From positions 2,728,001 to 2,792,000 of the forward strand of contig NZ_CP154262.1 in assembly GCF_039529835.1 (NCBI RefSeq): a stretch of 64,000 nt of DNA. Reading direction: 5' to 3'. This stretch comes from Arthrobacter sp. TMP15. GTDB taxonomy: Bacteria > Actinomycetota > Actinomycetes > Actinomycetales > Micrococcaceae. The translations under genes were made by a program, and so were the position numbers. Shown here in pieces: positions 43,943-52,198 of this stretch. Each line of letters begins with the position of its first letter. The stretch's first letter is position 1. The notes beneath the pieces were generated by a model. It did not search any database, had not been told where the DNA came from, and was given only the letters and a program-made list of their open reading frames with translations.

Positions 43943-44902
43943 TCAGTCCGCCTCGGTTTTGCTAGAGGCCGCTCTGATGCTGTTGATGATGGAGGAAAAG
44001 TCAGTGCTGGCTCCGCCGTCCAAGGAGAATTCGCGGTAGATTTCTTCAGCAGTACGGCCCATGACGGCATCCACCCCGGTGGCATTGAGCGCCTCAACGG
44101 CCAGTCCCAGGTCCTTGGCCATCAGTGAGCCGGCAAATCCAGGCTGGTAATCGCGGTTTGCGGGGCTTGTTGGCACTGGTCCGGGAACGGGACAATTGGT
44201 TGTCAGGGACCAGCATTGCCCTGAGGCATTGGCGGCAACATCAAAGAGTGCCTGGTGCGTGAGCCCAAGCTTTTCGCCCAGCACAAACGCCTCACTGACG
44301 GCGATCATGGACACGCCAAGAATCATGTTGTTACACACTTTGGCCGCTTGTCCCGCGCCGGGCCCGCCGCACAACACAATGCGTTTGCCCATCACCTCAA
44401 ACAGGTTCTTCGCCGCCGCAAAGTCCTCTTCGGATCCACCCACCATGAACGTCAGCGTTCCGGCCTGGGCACCCATGACACCGCCAGAAACTGGCGCATC
44501 AAGTGCCCTGTGGCCACGCCCACTGACCAATTTATGGGTAGCGCGGGCATCTTCCACAGAAATGGTTGAGCATTCAAGGAACAGCGCCTCTGGTTTGGCC
44601 GCGGCCAGAAGCCCACCGCCTGGCCCTTCGCCTTCCAAGGCAGCAAAGACGTGCTTTCCCGCCGGCAGCATGGTGATGATGACATCGGCGTCCATGGCCG
44701 CTTGCCCTGATGAGTCGCAAACCACCACCCCGGCCTCCGCGGCAGCAGCCAGCGCAGCGGGCACTACATCGAAGCCGTGCACCTGATACCCGGCAGCCAC
44801 CAGGTTCGCCGCCATAGGTCCGCCCATATGGCCGAGCCCAATGAAAGCAACCTTCTTACTGGCGCCTTCAGTGTCATGTGCTGTGATTGATTCTTCGCTC
44901 AT
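43943..44902 (-). CDS. mmsB: 3-hydroxyisobutyrate dehydrogenase
   Basis: 319-residue NAD-dependent dehydrogenase. NAD motif KVAFIGLGHMGGPMAANLVA, DAPVSGGVMGAQAGTLTFMV substrate loop, and catalytic Lys in GAGQAAKVCNNMILG. It oxidises 3-hydroxyisobutyrate to methylmalonate semialdehyde in valine degradation. An AAGGAG sits 7 nt before the ATG. The hydrolase that supplies its substrate is upstream, separated by a 15-bp tandem repeat array. Confidence 0.92.
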   Translation of the reverse strand: MSEESITAHDTEGASKKVAFIGLGHMGGPMAANLVAAGYQVHGFDVVPAALAAAAEAGVVVCDSSGQAAMDADVIITMLPAGKHVFAALEGEGPGGGLLAAAKPEALFLECSTISVEDARATHKLVSGRGHRALDAPVSGGVMGAQAGTLTFMVGGSEEDFAAAKNLFEVMGKRIVLCGGPGAGQAAKVCNNMILGVSMIAVSEAFVLGEKLGLTHQALFDVAANASGQCWSLTTNCPVPGPVPTSPANRDYQPGFAGSLMAKDLGLAVEALNATGVDAVMGRTAEEIYREFSLDGGASTDFSSIINSIRAASSKTEAD

Positions 44903-44955
44903 GGTCCCGCTCCTTCACCGTTCGCTGACCTACCGTTTACGCAACTGCTCCCTGC

Positions 44956-45060
44956 CACATTTCCGTGGGCAACATTTCCGTGGACCACATTTCCGTGGAC
45001 CACATTTTCTTGGCCCGCACTTCTTTGGCCCGCACTCCCGTGCGCCGCATGCCCCTGCTT
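44956..45060. repeat. 15-bp tandem repeat array, 7 units, between HIBCH and mmsB
   Basis: Units: CACATTTCCGTGGGC, AACATTTCCGTGGAC, CACATTTCCGTGGAC, CACATTTTCTTGGCC, CGCACTTCTTTGGCC, CGCACTCCCGTGCGC, CGCATGCCCCTGCTT. The array is degenerating towards the right. It fills most of the 183-bp spacer in the valine operon. On the plus strand it reads as GPHFR-type peptide, but no ribosome-binding site supports translation. Confidence 0.93.
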
Positions 45061-45085
45061 CAAACTCGCTCCCCTGAAGAGGGGA

Positions 45086-46180
45086 TTACTGCATGTCAGT
45101 GTCCTGATCAGGTGCAGTTAAATTCAGCTCGCGGTCACCCAAATCAGCAAATGCCCCCTCCACTACGTCGTGGGGAACTTCTGCAGCAGAGGCAGGGGAC
45201 CACTGCGGATTTCTGTCCTTGTCCACAAGCTGCGCACGGATTCCTTCGGCAAAGTCGGGCCAGCGCAGGGCACGCAGCGACACGCGCAGTTCTTGGTTCA
45301 ATCCCGCCTCCAAAGAAGGCTGTAGCCGTGCCCGCCGCAGTGCGGCCAACGTGACAGCTACCGCAGTTGGTGACTTCGCCGCGATCTTTTCCGCTGCCGC
45401 GGTGGCGGCAGGGTCGCCAACACGGGCCAGGCGCTCAAGGATGGTTTCAACGCAGTCCGGAGCGTACGCCTCATCAATCCACCACCGCTGCTTGCCAAGG
45501 GCAGACTCGGGTGGGAGCTGGCCATACCGTGCAACTACGGTGCTTGCGTTGCGTTCGGCCAGCTCAGCAACCAGCGTGGGCAGCAGCCCGGAATCCACAT
45601 AGTGGCTGGCCATCCCCATGGCGATGGCATCGGCCCCGCTGACCATGGATCCGGTAAGGCCCGCGTGCGTCCCCATCTCACCTGGGGCTCGAGAAAGCAG
45701 GTAGGTGCCGCCCACATCCGGGACAAAGCCGATCCCGGTTTCCGGCATGCCAATTCGGGAGCGCTCGGTGACAATGCGGTGGGAGGCGTGCGCTGAAATT
45801 CCCACCCCACCACCTAAGACAACCCCATCCATCAGTGTCACAATGGGTTTGGGATAGCGTTTGATACGTGCGTTCAGGTGGTATTCATCGCGCCAGAACT
45901 GCTCGCTGGAGTTCCCTCCGGTGCGTGCGTCGTGGTAGATCGAGACAATGTCTCCGCCAGCACACAAGCCGCGCTCACCGGCGCCGGAGATGAGCACTGT
46001 TGCAACGCCGTCGTCCGTTTCCCACTCATCCAACGCCTGTGCCACAGCCTTGACCATGGCGTGGTTAAGTGCATTCATGGCCTGAGGCCGGTTGAGCACC
46101 AAGTGCCCCAGCTGGCCGCTGCGCTCTATAAGTACGTCGTTGTGCTCCACGTTTCCATCCTCCACGTTTCCATCCTCCAC
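45086..46180 (-). CDS. 3-hydroxyisobutyryl-CoA hydrolase
   Basis: 364-residue crotonase-fold thioesterase. GLCAGGDIVSIYHDARTG, VVLGGGVGISAHASHRIVTE and GMPETGIGFVPDVGGTYLLS are HIBCH motifs. It releases 3-hydroxyisobutyrate for mmsB. Three GTG starts (46180, 46165, 46150) are each preceded by a GGAG-type site about 8 nt upstream, because a 15-bp unit is tandemly repeated. I list the longest; the true start is open. It begins 4 nt after the acyl-CoA dehydrogenase stop. Confidence 0.88.
   Translation of the reverse strand: MEDGNVEDGNVEHNDVLIERSGQLGHLVLNRPQAMNALNHAMVKAVAQALDEWETDDGVATVLISGAGERGLCAGGDIVSIYHDARTGGNSSEQFWRDEYHLNARIKRYPKPIVTLMDGVVLGGGVGISAHASHRIVTERSRIGMPETGIGFVPDVGGTYLLSRAPGEMGTHAGLTGSMVSGADAIAMGMASHYVDSGLLPTLVAELAERNASTVVARYGQLPPESALGKQRWWIDEAYAPDCVETILERLARVGDPAATAAAEKIAAKSPTAVAVTLAALRRARLQPSLEAGLNQELRVSLRALRWPDFAEGIRAQLVDKDRNPQWSPASAAEVPHDVVEGAFADLGDRELNLTAPDQDTDMQ
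46145..46180. repeat. 15-bp tandem repeat carrying RBS and start codon
   Basis: GTTTCCATCCTCCAC at 46151-46165 and 46166-46180 plus a partial third (CTCCAC, 46145-46150). On the minus strand each unit reads GTGGAGGATGGAAAC, which joins a GTG start with a GGAGG for the next GTG. Confidence 0.9.
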
Positions 46181-46183
46181 GGT

Positions 46184-47320
46184 TCAGCGCTCCACGGCCA
46201 GACGGCCCACGATTAAACGCATAATTTCATTGCTGCCTTCAAGAATTTGATGCACCCGCAGGTCCCTGACAAGCTTTTCCAGCCCATACTCGCTGAGGTA
46301 CCCATAGCCGCCGTGCAGTTGCAGTGCCTGGTTGGCCACCTGAAACCCTGCATCCGTGGCAACAAGTTTGGCCATGGCGCATAGTTTCACGGCGTCACCG
46401 GCACCAGTATCCAGGGCGTTGGCGGCACGCATCAGCATGGTCCTGGAGACCTCAAGATCGGTGTCCATCTGGGCAATCTCGAAGAGCAGGTGTTGCTTTT
46501 CAATGAGCGGGCCACCAAACGCCTGCCGTTCTTTGAGGTAAGCGATGGACTTTTCCAGCGCAGCCCTGCCCCCGCCCAACGAACAAGCGCCAATGTTCAC
46601 ACGCCCACCGTTCAGGCCCTTCATGGCAATACCGAACCCATCGCCTTCTTCACCCAGCCTGTTGGTTACGGGGATGCGAACATTGTCAAAGACCACCTGG
46701 CGGGTGGGCTGAGCTCGCCAACCCATCTTCTTTTCATTGGCACCAAAGCTCAGCCCGGGGGCGTCATGGGGAACTACGACGGCGGTGATTCCGCGCCCGC
46801 CCAGATCGGCTGTCCTGACCATCACCAAATACCAGGCGGAGGAACCCGCGCCGGAAATAAATTGTTTGGTTCCGTTAATCAGGTAATCATCGCCATCAAG
46901 CACCGCTTTGGTGGTGATAGCGGCGGCATCAGAGCCAACACCGGGTTCGGAGAGACAGTAGCTTGTCAGCTCGCTCATGGCGGTAATGCCAGGGAGCCAT
47001 TGCTGGCGCTGAGTATCATTGCCGAAGGCGTCGATCATCCACGCAACCATGTTGTGGATGGAAATATAGGCGGCGATGGTGGGGTCAACGGCAGCGAGCT
47101 CTTCAAAGATCAGAACAGCGTCGGTGCGGCTTAGTCCGGAGCCGCCATGCTCCTCACCCACATAAATACCACCCATGCCAAGGGCCCCGGCCTGGGCCAG
47201 CACATCCACCGGGAAGTGCTTATCCTCATCCCATTGCGCCGTGTGCGGGGCTAGTTCGGTGGCGGCAAAGTCGCGCACCATTTCTACCATTGCTTCTTGA
47301 TCGGGTGTGAGCTCGTTCAT
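46184..47320 (-). CDS. Acyl-CoA dehydrogenase (isobutyryl-CoA type)
   Basis: 378-residue flavoenzyme. YCLSEPGVGSDAAAITTKAV, RQAFGGPLIEKQHLLFEIAQ, LQLHGGYGYLSEYGLEKLVR and HQILEGSNEIMRLIVGRLAV match ACAD8 and related dehydrogenases; the catalytic Glu is in LEGSNEIMR. An AGGAGG precedes the ATG. Operon position upstream of 3-hydroxyisobutyryl-CoA hydrolase and dehydrogenase suggests isobutyryl-CoA as substrate. Electrons would go to ETF. Confidence 0.92.
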   Translation of the reverse strand: MNELTPDQEAMVEMVRDFAATELAPHTAQWDEDKHFPVDVLAQAGALGMGGIYVGEEHGGSGLSRTDAVLIFEELAAVDPTIAAYISIHNMVAWMIDAFGNDTQRQQWLPGITAMSELTSYCLSEPGVGSDAAAITTKAVLDGDDYLINGTKQFISGAGSSAWYLVMVRTADLGGRGITAVVVPHDAPGLSFGANEKKMGWRAQPTRQVVFDNVRIPVTNRLGEEGDGFGIAMKGLNGGRVNIGACSLGGGRAALEKSIAYLKERQAFGGPLIEKQHLLFEIAQMDTDLEVSRTMLMRAANALDTGAGDAVKLCAMAKLVATDAGFQVANQALQLHGGYGYLSEYGLEKLVRDLRVHQILEGSNEIMRLIVGRLAVER

Positions 47321-47396
47321 GGCGCCTCCTAGTACCGCATCGTTGCGGCGTCAGTTGTTGGGCTCCCTGTTGGTCACCCGGATTGTGGGCGGACTA

Positions 47397-47427
47397 TTTT
47401 GGCCGCCCAGATCATGGGCGGCCAAAA
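47397..47427 (-). terminator. Hairpin after the cytochrome b gene
   Basis: TTTTGGCCGCCC / GGGCGGCCAAAA, 12-bp perfect stem, 7-nt loop. It begins 6 nt beyond the stop at 47433 on the minus strand and lies upstream of the acyl-CoA dehydrogenase gene. There is no following U-tract. Confidence 0.7.
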
Positions 47428-47432
47428 AATAT

Positions 47433-48386
47433 TTACTTGGTGACCTTGCCCATCAGGGATGCAACGGGTCGAAGGAACAATGGTTGGGCCAGGAACCAGG
47501 CAGCAGCAATAACAACCAGGGATGCCGCAAAGATACCAAAGCCCCACCAGTTCACAGCGTCACTTGAGGCATACATGTGGTTGAGGTTGCGCAGGGCGCC
47601 GGTGGCCAGGACCAGGGTCACGTGCACCACGATGAATCCTACGAAGTACAGCATCACCGGAAAGTGCAGGGCCCGGGCGGCTTGGATGGGGTAGATCTTA
47701 TTCAACGTGGTGGCGTTCTTTGGCCAGGCACCTGACATCCGCAGGCCTGTGGCGATGGCTAGCGGAGCGGCAATGAAGACGGTGATGAAGTAGGTCAGCA
47801 GCTGTAAGCCGTTGTAATTCACCCAGCCGTTATCAGTTGGCCAGTCAAGGGAGAGATACTGCAGTCCAGCCGAAAGGGCGTTCGGGAAAACGTCCCAGCT
47901 CGTGGGCACAATACGCATCCACTGGCCTGTGAAGAACAGCGCCACAATGAAGATGGCGCCATTGAGCACCCACAGGGCATCCAGGGTGAGGTGAAACCAC
48001 AAATCGAGGCTGATCTTGGTTGGCGAATTCTTTGTTTTGATCAGCCCTTTGTTGTTGCGCACCCAGTGGGCGGACGGGCGCTTGGTGGTGCGCACCTGCC
48101 AGCCCGAGCGGATGATCAAAAGGATCAAGAACGTGTTCACGAAGTGCTGCCAGCCAAGCCAGGCGGGCAACCCAACCGGAGCTCCGGGCGGTAACTCAGA
48201 GGCTCCCGGATAGGTCTGCATGAAAGAGGCAACCGGCGCCAAACCGGTAAGCCAGCGAGCCACAAGAACGGCTATTAGCAACATAAGCACCAAAATTGCA
48301 GCAGAGACAGTAATTTTGGTCCACAGGCCCATGGCCTGCCACCTAGCCTGGATGCCGGCGGCCTGCTTATTTGTGGGGGTCGACAT
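47433..48386 (-). CDS. Cytochrome b/b6-domain membrane protein
   Basis: 317-residue integral membrane protein with about five helices. His residues that could ligate heme lie in WLGWQHFVNTFLIL, LDLWFHLTLDALW and ARALHFPVMLYFVGFIVVHV. Resembles di-heme cytochrome b561/formate-dehydrogenase-gamma-type subunits. It sits between etfBA copy 2 and the isobutyryl-CoA dehydrogenase gene, on the same strand. It may link electron donors to quinone, but no iron-sulfur or catalytic partner subunit is next to it. Confidence 0.82.
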   Translation of the reverse strand: MSTPTNKQAAGIQARWQAMGLWTKITVSAAILVLMLLIAVLVARWLTGLAPVASFMQTYPGASELPPGAPVGLPAWLGWQHFVNTFLILLIIRSGWQVRTTKRPSAHWVRNNKGLIKTKNSPTKISLDLWFHLTLDALWVLNGAIFIVALFFTGQWMRIVPTSWDVFPNALSAGLQYLSLDWPTDNGWVNYNGLQLLTYFITVFIAAPLAIATGLRMSGAWPKNATTLNKIYPIQAARALHFPVMLYFVGFIVVHVTLVLATGALRNLNHMYASSDAVNWWGFGIFAASLVVIAAAWFLAQPLFLRPVASLMGKVTK

Positions 48387-48519
48387 GGTCTAAAAAACCT
48401 CTTTCAAGAACTTCTAAGGAAGTCACAGCCTCCAGGGCCGTTGCATAATTTCGCTGCGCGATCAGTCTCTATTTGTTAGAGCCTGTAAATGAGGAACAAG
48501 TGATGATCTGCACTACATA

Positions 48520-49500
48520 CTAGGACGGGCGGGCTGCCAGTGCCTCAAGGAATTGCGGCACCACAGTGAACACATCCCCCACAATACCCAGATCTGCCAC
48601 ATCAAAGATGGGCGAGTCTGCGTCCTTGTTGATAGCCACAATTGTTTTTGCCGTCTGCATACCAGCCCGGTGCTGGATGGCCCCGGAAATTCCCAAGGCG
48701 ATGTACAGCTGAGGGGAGACGCTCACACCGGTCTGTCCAACCTGCGCATGCTCATCAACAAAACCAGCGTCAACAGCGGCCCGGGAAGCTCCAACGGCTG
48801 CCCCCAACGCATCCGCAAGCTGTTCCACCAAAACAAAGTTCTCTTTGGAGCCCAGTCCACGGCCACCTGAGACAACCGTCTTGGCAACTCGCAGTTCTGG
48901 CCTGCTGCTGGTGGCAGGGGCGTCTTTGCGCGAATCGATCTGTGCACCTATACCGGCACCGGTCAGTGCCACTGTTGTTGTTTCAACAGCGCCGGCGGTG
49001 TTGGCGTTCTCCGTCAGACCGTCGATGGCGCCTTGGCGCACTGTGATGATGGGCAAACCACCCTCCACGCCAGACTCAACGTCGTATGCCCCACCAAAGA
49101 TGGAGTGTCCGGCAACAATGCGATCTCCGTCAAGGCGCAATGAAACGGCGTCCACCAACAGTGCCCCGCCAACGCGGACAGCTAGACGGGCAGCAATTTC
49201 TCGGCCGTCTACTGAGTTTGCTGTGAGGATCGCGGAGGGCGAAAAAGCGGCAACGGCGCCTTCCAAGGCTTCTACGCCAGGGGCTGTCAGCACGGATCCG
49301 GCCAGGGGACCCACTGCTTGATAGATGGCAGCCGCGCCGGATTGGCCCAGCTGCTCCACCACGTCGGCAGCTAGCTCGTTTTCTACGGCAAGCACGGCAA
49401 CGGGTGTGCCCAGCGAGCTTGCAGCTCCAAGGAGTCCACGGGCGGATGAAGCAATACCGCCCTGATCGGTGAGTTCAATAAGTGTTAGTACATGAGTCAT
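48520..49500 (-). CDS. etfA: Electron transfer flavoprotein alpha subunit (copy 2)
   Basis: 326-residue FAD-binding subunit. [40 protein letters not shown] and [20 protein letters not shown] mark the FAD domain. It is distinct from copy 1 at 27664 but shares its core. The upstream etfB ends 12 nt before it. Acyl-CoA dehydrogenase genes in this half of the window are likely partners. Confidence 0.94.
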   Translation of the reverse strand: MTHVLTLIELTDQGGIASSARGLLGAASSLGTPVAVLAVENELAADVVEQLGQSGAAAIYQAVGPLAGSVLTAPGVEALEGAVAAFSPSAILTANSVDGREIAARLAVRVGGALLVDAVSLRLDGDRIVAGHSIFGGAYDVESGVEGGLPIITVRQGAIDGLTENANTAGAVETTTVALTGAGIGAQIDSRKDAPATSSRPELRVAKTVVSGGRGLGSKENFVLVEQLADALGAAVGASRAAVDAGFVDEHAQVGQTGVSVSPQLYIALGISGAIQHRAGMQTAKTIVAINKDADSPIFDVADLGIVGDVFTVVPQFLEALAARPS

Positions 49501-49512
49501 GGGATGCCCTTC

Positions 49513-50280
49513 CTAAACCAAGCGATTTTCAATGAGGTATGCAGCGAGCTGTGAACCGGCCGTGCCATCGTCAACAATTTTGCGTCCTGCCTCACGTGGT
49601 GGCCGCTCGCTGTGTGAAAGTACAACAGCATGTGCCGGCGTTGCCGTTACATCCAGATCCGCCAACGAAAGTGTTGTCACAGGCTTGCGTTTGGCTGTCA
49701 GGATGCCCTTAAAGTTGGGGAACCGTGCCTCGGCGGACCACTCAGTGACAGTGACAACGGCAGGCAGAGGTGCGCTGATGATGAGCGAACCGGTTTCACC
49801 CTGTCGCTCCCCGGATACTGTGCCAGAGCTCAAGTCAACTGTGGAGAGCCCACCAACCAGGGGCAGGCCCAAGTGTTCGGCAACCATCGCGGGAACGACC
49901 CCGCCACGGCCATCGGTTGATTCTTTGCCTGCAAGGATCACATCTGCGGAAACGGTGCGCAAGGCCGCGGCCAAAACGGCTGCGGTGCGTGCGGCATCCG
50001 CGCCGGCCAACGTATCATCCAGTACGTGAACTCCGGAGTCAGCACCCATTGACAGGGCTTTACGAATCGCCTTGGTGGCTTCATCCGGGCCCATAGCCAA
50101 GGCAATAATCTCGGTGGATTTATCCGCGTCCTTGACGCGTAGAGCCACTTCCAGCGCACGCTCATTGACCTCGTCAACGAGGTTATCCGCCGCGTCACGA
50201 TCCAGCCAACCGGTTTCCGGGACGAGCGTACGCTCATCCGCAGTGTCGGGAACTTGTTTGATAAGTACAACGATCTTCAT
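49513..50280 (-). CDS. etfB: Electron transfer flavoprotein beta subunit (copy 2)
   Basis: 255-residue subunit. Start at 50280 (MKIVVLIKQVPDTADERTLV) with AAGGAG 6 nt upstream. DLVDEVNERALEVALR-type helix and DVILAGKESTDGRGGVVPAM are the AMP-binding motifs. It differs from copy 1, which starts with KYVPDAQFDRH. Its promoter region is shared with a divergent MarR gene and holds a 22-bp palindrome. Confidence 0.93.
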   Translation of the reverse strand: MKIVVLIKQVPDTADERTLVPETGWLDRDAADNLVDEVNERALEVALRVKDADKSTEIIALAMGPDEATKAIRKALSMGADSGVHVLDDTLAGADAARTAAVLAAALRTVSADVILAGKESTDGRGGVVPAMVAEHLGLPLVGGLSTVDLSSGTVSGERQGETGSLIISAPLPAVVTVTEWSAEARFPNFKGILTAKRKPVTTLSLADLDVTATPAHAVVLSHSERPPREAGRKIVDDGTAGSQLAAYLIENRLV

Positions 50281-50329
50281 TGACAGCTCCTTATGAAGTA
50301 TTTGCATGATGCCTAGCTCTCATTTAGAG

Positions 50330-50351
50330 AATACTAGGTACCACTAGTATT
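50330..50351. promoter_or_regulatory. MarR-type operator palindrome
   Basis: AATACTAG-N6-CTAGTATT, perfect 8-bp arms, in the 169-bp spacer between etfB copy 2 (minus) and the marR gene (plus). TAGTAT, a possible -10, occurs in both arms. A further TTACTAG half site follows at 50351. Size and symmetry fit MarR dimers. Confidence 0.72.
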
Positions 50352-50449
50352 TACTAGGGATTCCAAGTAAATTGTTGTGACGAAGTAATTTTTGTTTCTT
50401 TCACAGCTGCGCCGGCCAGGTGCTCACCCACGTAGGAAAGGTGCTTGCA

Positions 50450-50986
50450 ATGGTTCCCGCGTCTCCACTGCCCATAGACCCCATTGCCGAGGCCAAACGC
50501 CAGTGGATTGCTCACGGCTGGACCGACGCCGCCGACGCCATGGCCGCGTATTCCTCCGTCATGCGCGCCCATCAGTTGATGTACAGCAGGGTTGACGCTG
50601 CACTTAAACCATTGGGTCTGTCCTACGCTCGCCTTGAACTGCTGCGACTTTTGTCCTTCACCCGCGACGGCGCCCTGCCGATGACAAGCGCCAGCGCCCG
50701 CCTTCAGGTCCATCCCACCTCGGTGACAAGCGTTGTGCACCGACTGGAAAAAGATGCCTTGGTGCGCCGGGAGGCCCACCCCACGGATGGCCGTGCCACC
50801 TTGGTGATTGTGACCGGTGCCGGGCGGCTCCTTGCCGAAGAGGCGACGGCGGCGCTGAACTCCGGCGTCTTTGCCGACCCTGGCATTCCGGCGGCAGATC
50901 TGCAGGTCCTGACGCAGATCCTTGCCCGCTTCCGCCGCGCTTCCGGTGACTTCATAGACCCCGTTCAGTACCCGGATCCGCTCTAA
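50450..50986 (+). CDS. MarR-family transcriptional regulator
   Basis: 178-residue winged-helix regulator. ATG at 50450 with GGAAAGG 7 nt upstream. The recognition helix is in LQVHPTSVTSVVHRLEKDA; the wing is in REAHPTDGRATLVIVTGAG. Likely binds the palindrome in its own upstream region and controls both itself and etfBA copy 2; ligand unknown, probably an acyl-CoA or aromatic acid. Confidence 0.9.
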   Translation: MVPASPLPIDPIAEAKRQWIAHGWTDAADAMAAYSSVMRAHQLMYSRVDAALKPLGLSYARLELLRLLSFTRDGALPMTSASARLQVHPTSVTSVVHRLEKDALVRREAHPTDGRATLVIVTGAGRLLAEEATAALNSGVFADPGIPAADLQVLTQILARFRRASGDFIDPVQYPDPL

Positions 50987-51054
50987 ACCCCTTGGGGCAC
51001 CGTATTTTAAGGTGTCGTATTTTGGAATATTAGAGGTACATGGGCGCAGCAGCA

Positions 51055-52107
51055 TCAGCGTGGGACCGGGGTGCCGCGTGAAAGATCAATCTCAACAGCC
51101 ACGCCCTGTCCCTTTACATAGACAAGGTGGCTAGCAGTTTCCGCCAGCGCCAGGCGCAGTGTGAACCCTCGCAAGGACGGGAATCCGCGCGACCACGTCA
51201 GCTCCCGGGCAACATCCCACACGGTTTTTGCAGAGCCCGCATCCAGCACTGTCATGACTTCGCGGGACCGTTCTAGAGTATGCTCCTTCAGTTCTCCCAC
51301 ACGGTCAATCAGGCCGCGGAAACGGTATTCATGTGCCGGCAGCACCTCCATCTGCGCACCTGCACCCATAATCTCCAAGGAACGCAAATAATCGGCCAGC
51401 GGGTCCAAGTGGTTTTGTGCTTCGAGGGAGACATGCGGTGTGATCCGGGGCAGCACGTGGTCACCGGTAAGAATGAGTTCATTCGCCTCATCAACGAGGC
51501 AGATATGCCCGGGAGTGTGCCCGGGAGTGGCCATAACACGAACTTTCAACCCTGCGATGGGCACCAGCTCGCCATCAGCCAAACGATGTTCCGGCTCTTC
51601 AACGTTTGTCATTTGCATCCACATGTGAGCGTCAAAAGTCACCTCATCCAAATATTCGGCGGGCACACCCCACTGGGTAAATTGAATTTTGTCTTCAGCC
51701 ACAAACCGATCCGAGTCACTACGCCACTGCGAAGGTAGCGGCTCGTTCTCCCCCAATGCCACCCATGCCCCGGAGGCGGCCCGCAACCGAGCCGCCATGC
51801 CGAGATGGTCGGGGTGGAAATGGGTAACAATGATCCCTGTGATGTCAGCTGGCTCCAACCCCGCAACTCTTAGTCCGGACTTGAGAACGTCCCAACCCTC
51901 CTCAGAGTCCCAGCCCGGATCCACCAACGCCACCTCCCGCACGCCGTTAGATTCCTGGCCCACAAGCACGTAACACAGCGTGTAACGCATGGGGTTGTTA
52001 AAAAAAGGAACAGGGATCGACCAGACACCGGCACGCACCTCTTCCACGGCAGGGATCACCTTGTCCTGCCACGCTTGGAATTGTTCGGTGCCGGTGATGG
52101 TGATCAT
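51055..52107 (-). CDS. MBL-fold metallo-hydrolase
   Basis: 350-residue protein with the metallo-beta-lactamase metal site: VTHFHPDHLGMAARL, ATPGHTPGHICLVDE, TGDHVLPRITPHV and LPAHEY. C-terminal winged-helix-like tail follows (TVWDVARELTWSRG). Such hydrolases include glyoxalase II-like and acyl-CoA thioesterase-like enzymes. GGAGG precedes the ATG. Convergent with marR and upstream of the acyl-CoA ligase gene on the minus strand, so an acyl thioester substrate is possible. Confidence 0.87.
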   Translation of the reverse strand: MITITGTEQFQAWQDKVIPAVEEVRAGVWSIPVPFFNNPMRYTLCYVLVGQESNGVREVALVDPGWDSEEGWDVLKSGLRVAGLEPADITGIIVTHFHPDHLGMAARLRAASGAWVALGENEPLPSQWRSDSDRFVAEDKIQFTQWGVPAEYLDEVTFDAHMWMQMTNVEEPEHRLADGELVPIAGLKVRVMATPGHTPGHICLVDEANELILTGDHVLPRITPHVSLEAQNHLDPLADYLRSLEIMGAGAQMEVLPAHEYRFRGLIDRVGELKEHTLERSREVMTVLDAGSAKTVWDVARELTWSRGFPSLRGFTLRLALAETASHLVYVKGQGVAVEIDLSRGTPVPR

Positions 52108-52198
52108 GATGCCCTCCAGGAGCTAAAAATGCTGACAAAAATTTGGTACTGGTGTGAGCCCTTGCCGCTCAGCTACTGCCAACTCGGGCCCACACTCG

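Noticed and set aside
44956-45060. CRISPR-like array
   Set aside because: Units are directly adjacent without spacers and degenerate; no cas genes.
44841-45077. Plus-strand frame with GPHFR repeats
   Set aside because: Antisense to mmsB at its start and no RBS; the peptide repeat follows from the 15-bp DNA repeat.
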